Below are positions 63,764 to 64,000 of a DNA stretch of 64,000 nt, one piece after another. A model generated the notes under the pieces. That model saw nothing but the letters and a program-made list of their open reading frames with translations, was not told the origin of the DNA and did not search any database. Each line of letters starts with the position of its first letter. The first letter of the stretch is position 1. This DNA is from Limnephilus marmoratus. Taxonomy: Eukaryota; Arthropoda; Insecta; Trichoptera; Limnephilidae. The DNA lies in assembly GCA_917880885.1 (NCBI GenBank), contig OU862907.1, positions 67,823,072-67,887,071 of the forward strand, read 5' to 3'. The position numbers were made by a program, and so were the translations under genes.

Positions 63764-64000
63764 TTAATAATAAAAAAGATGATGTAAAATAAATATTCTT
63801 CCTTATTCTGAGATTATAGGCAAAGAGTGACAATTTACGTCTTCAATATCAAAATGTAAATACCTACTTAGAAATAAAATGATTTATTTCTATAATACAC
63901 ATTGGAAAGTTTATTTATGTTTATTTTAGAACAAATTTTGTTTTTGCAAAGTGATAAAAATAACCAATTTAGAGGTGTATTTACTTTACATGGGAATAAT
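63764..64000. other. No recognised gene
   Basis: AT-rich to the end of the window. Confidence 0.25.

Overview
This window looks like a stretch of an insect (at least arthropod) nuclear genome: AT-rich, almost wholly made of transposable elements at many stages of decay, and holding one long intact gene. The repeat mix (Jockey-type and RTE-type LINEs, tRNA-headed SINEs, Helitrons ending CTAG|T, hAT elements, a piggyBac MITE, Penelope-like elements and many TACCTA-type microrepeats) fits Lepidoptera or Hemiptera best. I cannot choose between them from sequence alone, and I see no operons or bacterial gene layout.

The main gene lies on the + strand at 40972-46323. It is one uninterrupted frame of 1,783 codons from its first ATG. 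In order it encodes a class-3-type lipase (GHSLGG), a long linker ending in a Ser/Asp-rich stretch, a NACHT-type STAND NTPase (Walker A at residues 958-965, Walker B LIFDGFDE), a helical region with the FVHRTYAEY motif, and C-terminal ankyrin repeats. This effector-NTPase-repeat plan is that of NLR/STAND immune sensors. A splice acceptor sits just before the ATG. Two small candidate exons about 6.7 kb upstream (34142-34151 and 34278-34327) join to it in phase, which would make a protein of about 1,807 residues with a 6.6 kb intron packed with transposons.

Layout. 1-6200: SINE, Helitron and RTE debris and a 2.1 kb hAT-type element. 6217-7895: a three-layer nest (outer TIR element, hAT, Penelope-type foldback). 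8500-12000: Helitron end, LINE and SINE pieces, and a Jockey copy with a foreign insert. 12181-16500: a nearly complete Jockey-type LINE with ORF1 intact and ORF2 broken by two frameshifts. 16800-26200: Helitron, Penelope GIY-YIG relic, hAT transposase fragment, SINEs. 26865-28195: a long-inverted-repeat element carrying an 80-bp minisatellite. 29900-32500: Penelope-type inverted pair, then a SINE split by an insert with mirrored subterminal repeats. 34060-46420: the gene, with intron 2 filled by LINE pieces, a SINE, and a hAT that itself holds a Helitron. 46440-47240: tandem SINE pieces. 48180-56400: SINE, Helitron and hAT nests, a 7-bp satellite, foldbacks. 56430-58840: a TIR element with a Harbinger element inside. 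58902-59500: a piggyBac MITE. 60200-63770: hAT-like ends, SINE, and two GA-rich Helitrons.

A second theme is RNA. Three repeat families carry hammerhead-ribozyme-like cores of the kind known from Penelope-like elements. All three have a palindromic stem III and one extra nucleotide before stem II. One family forms near-perfect inverted foldbacks, and three of its copies sit between 9-12 bp target duplications, including a single 66-bp arm.
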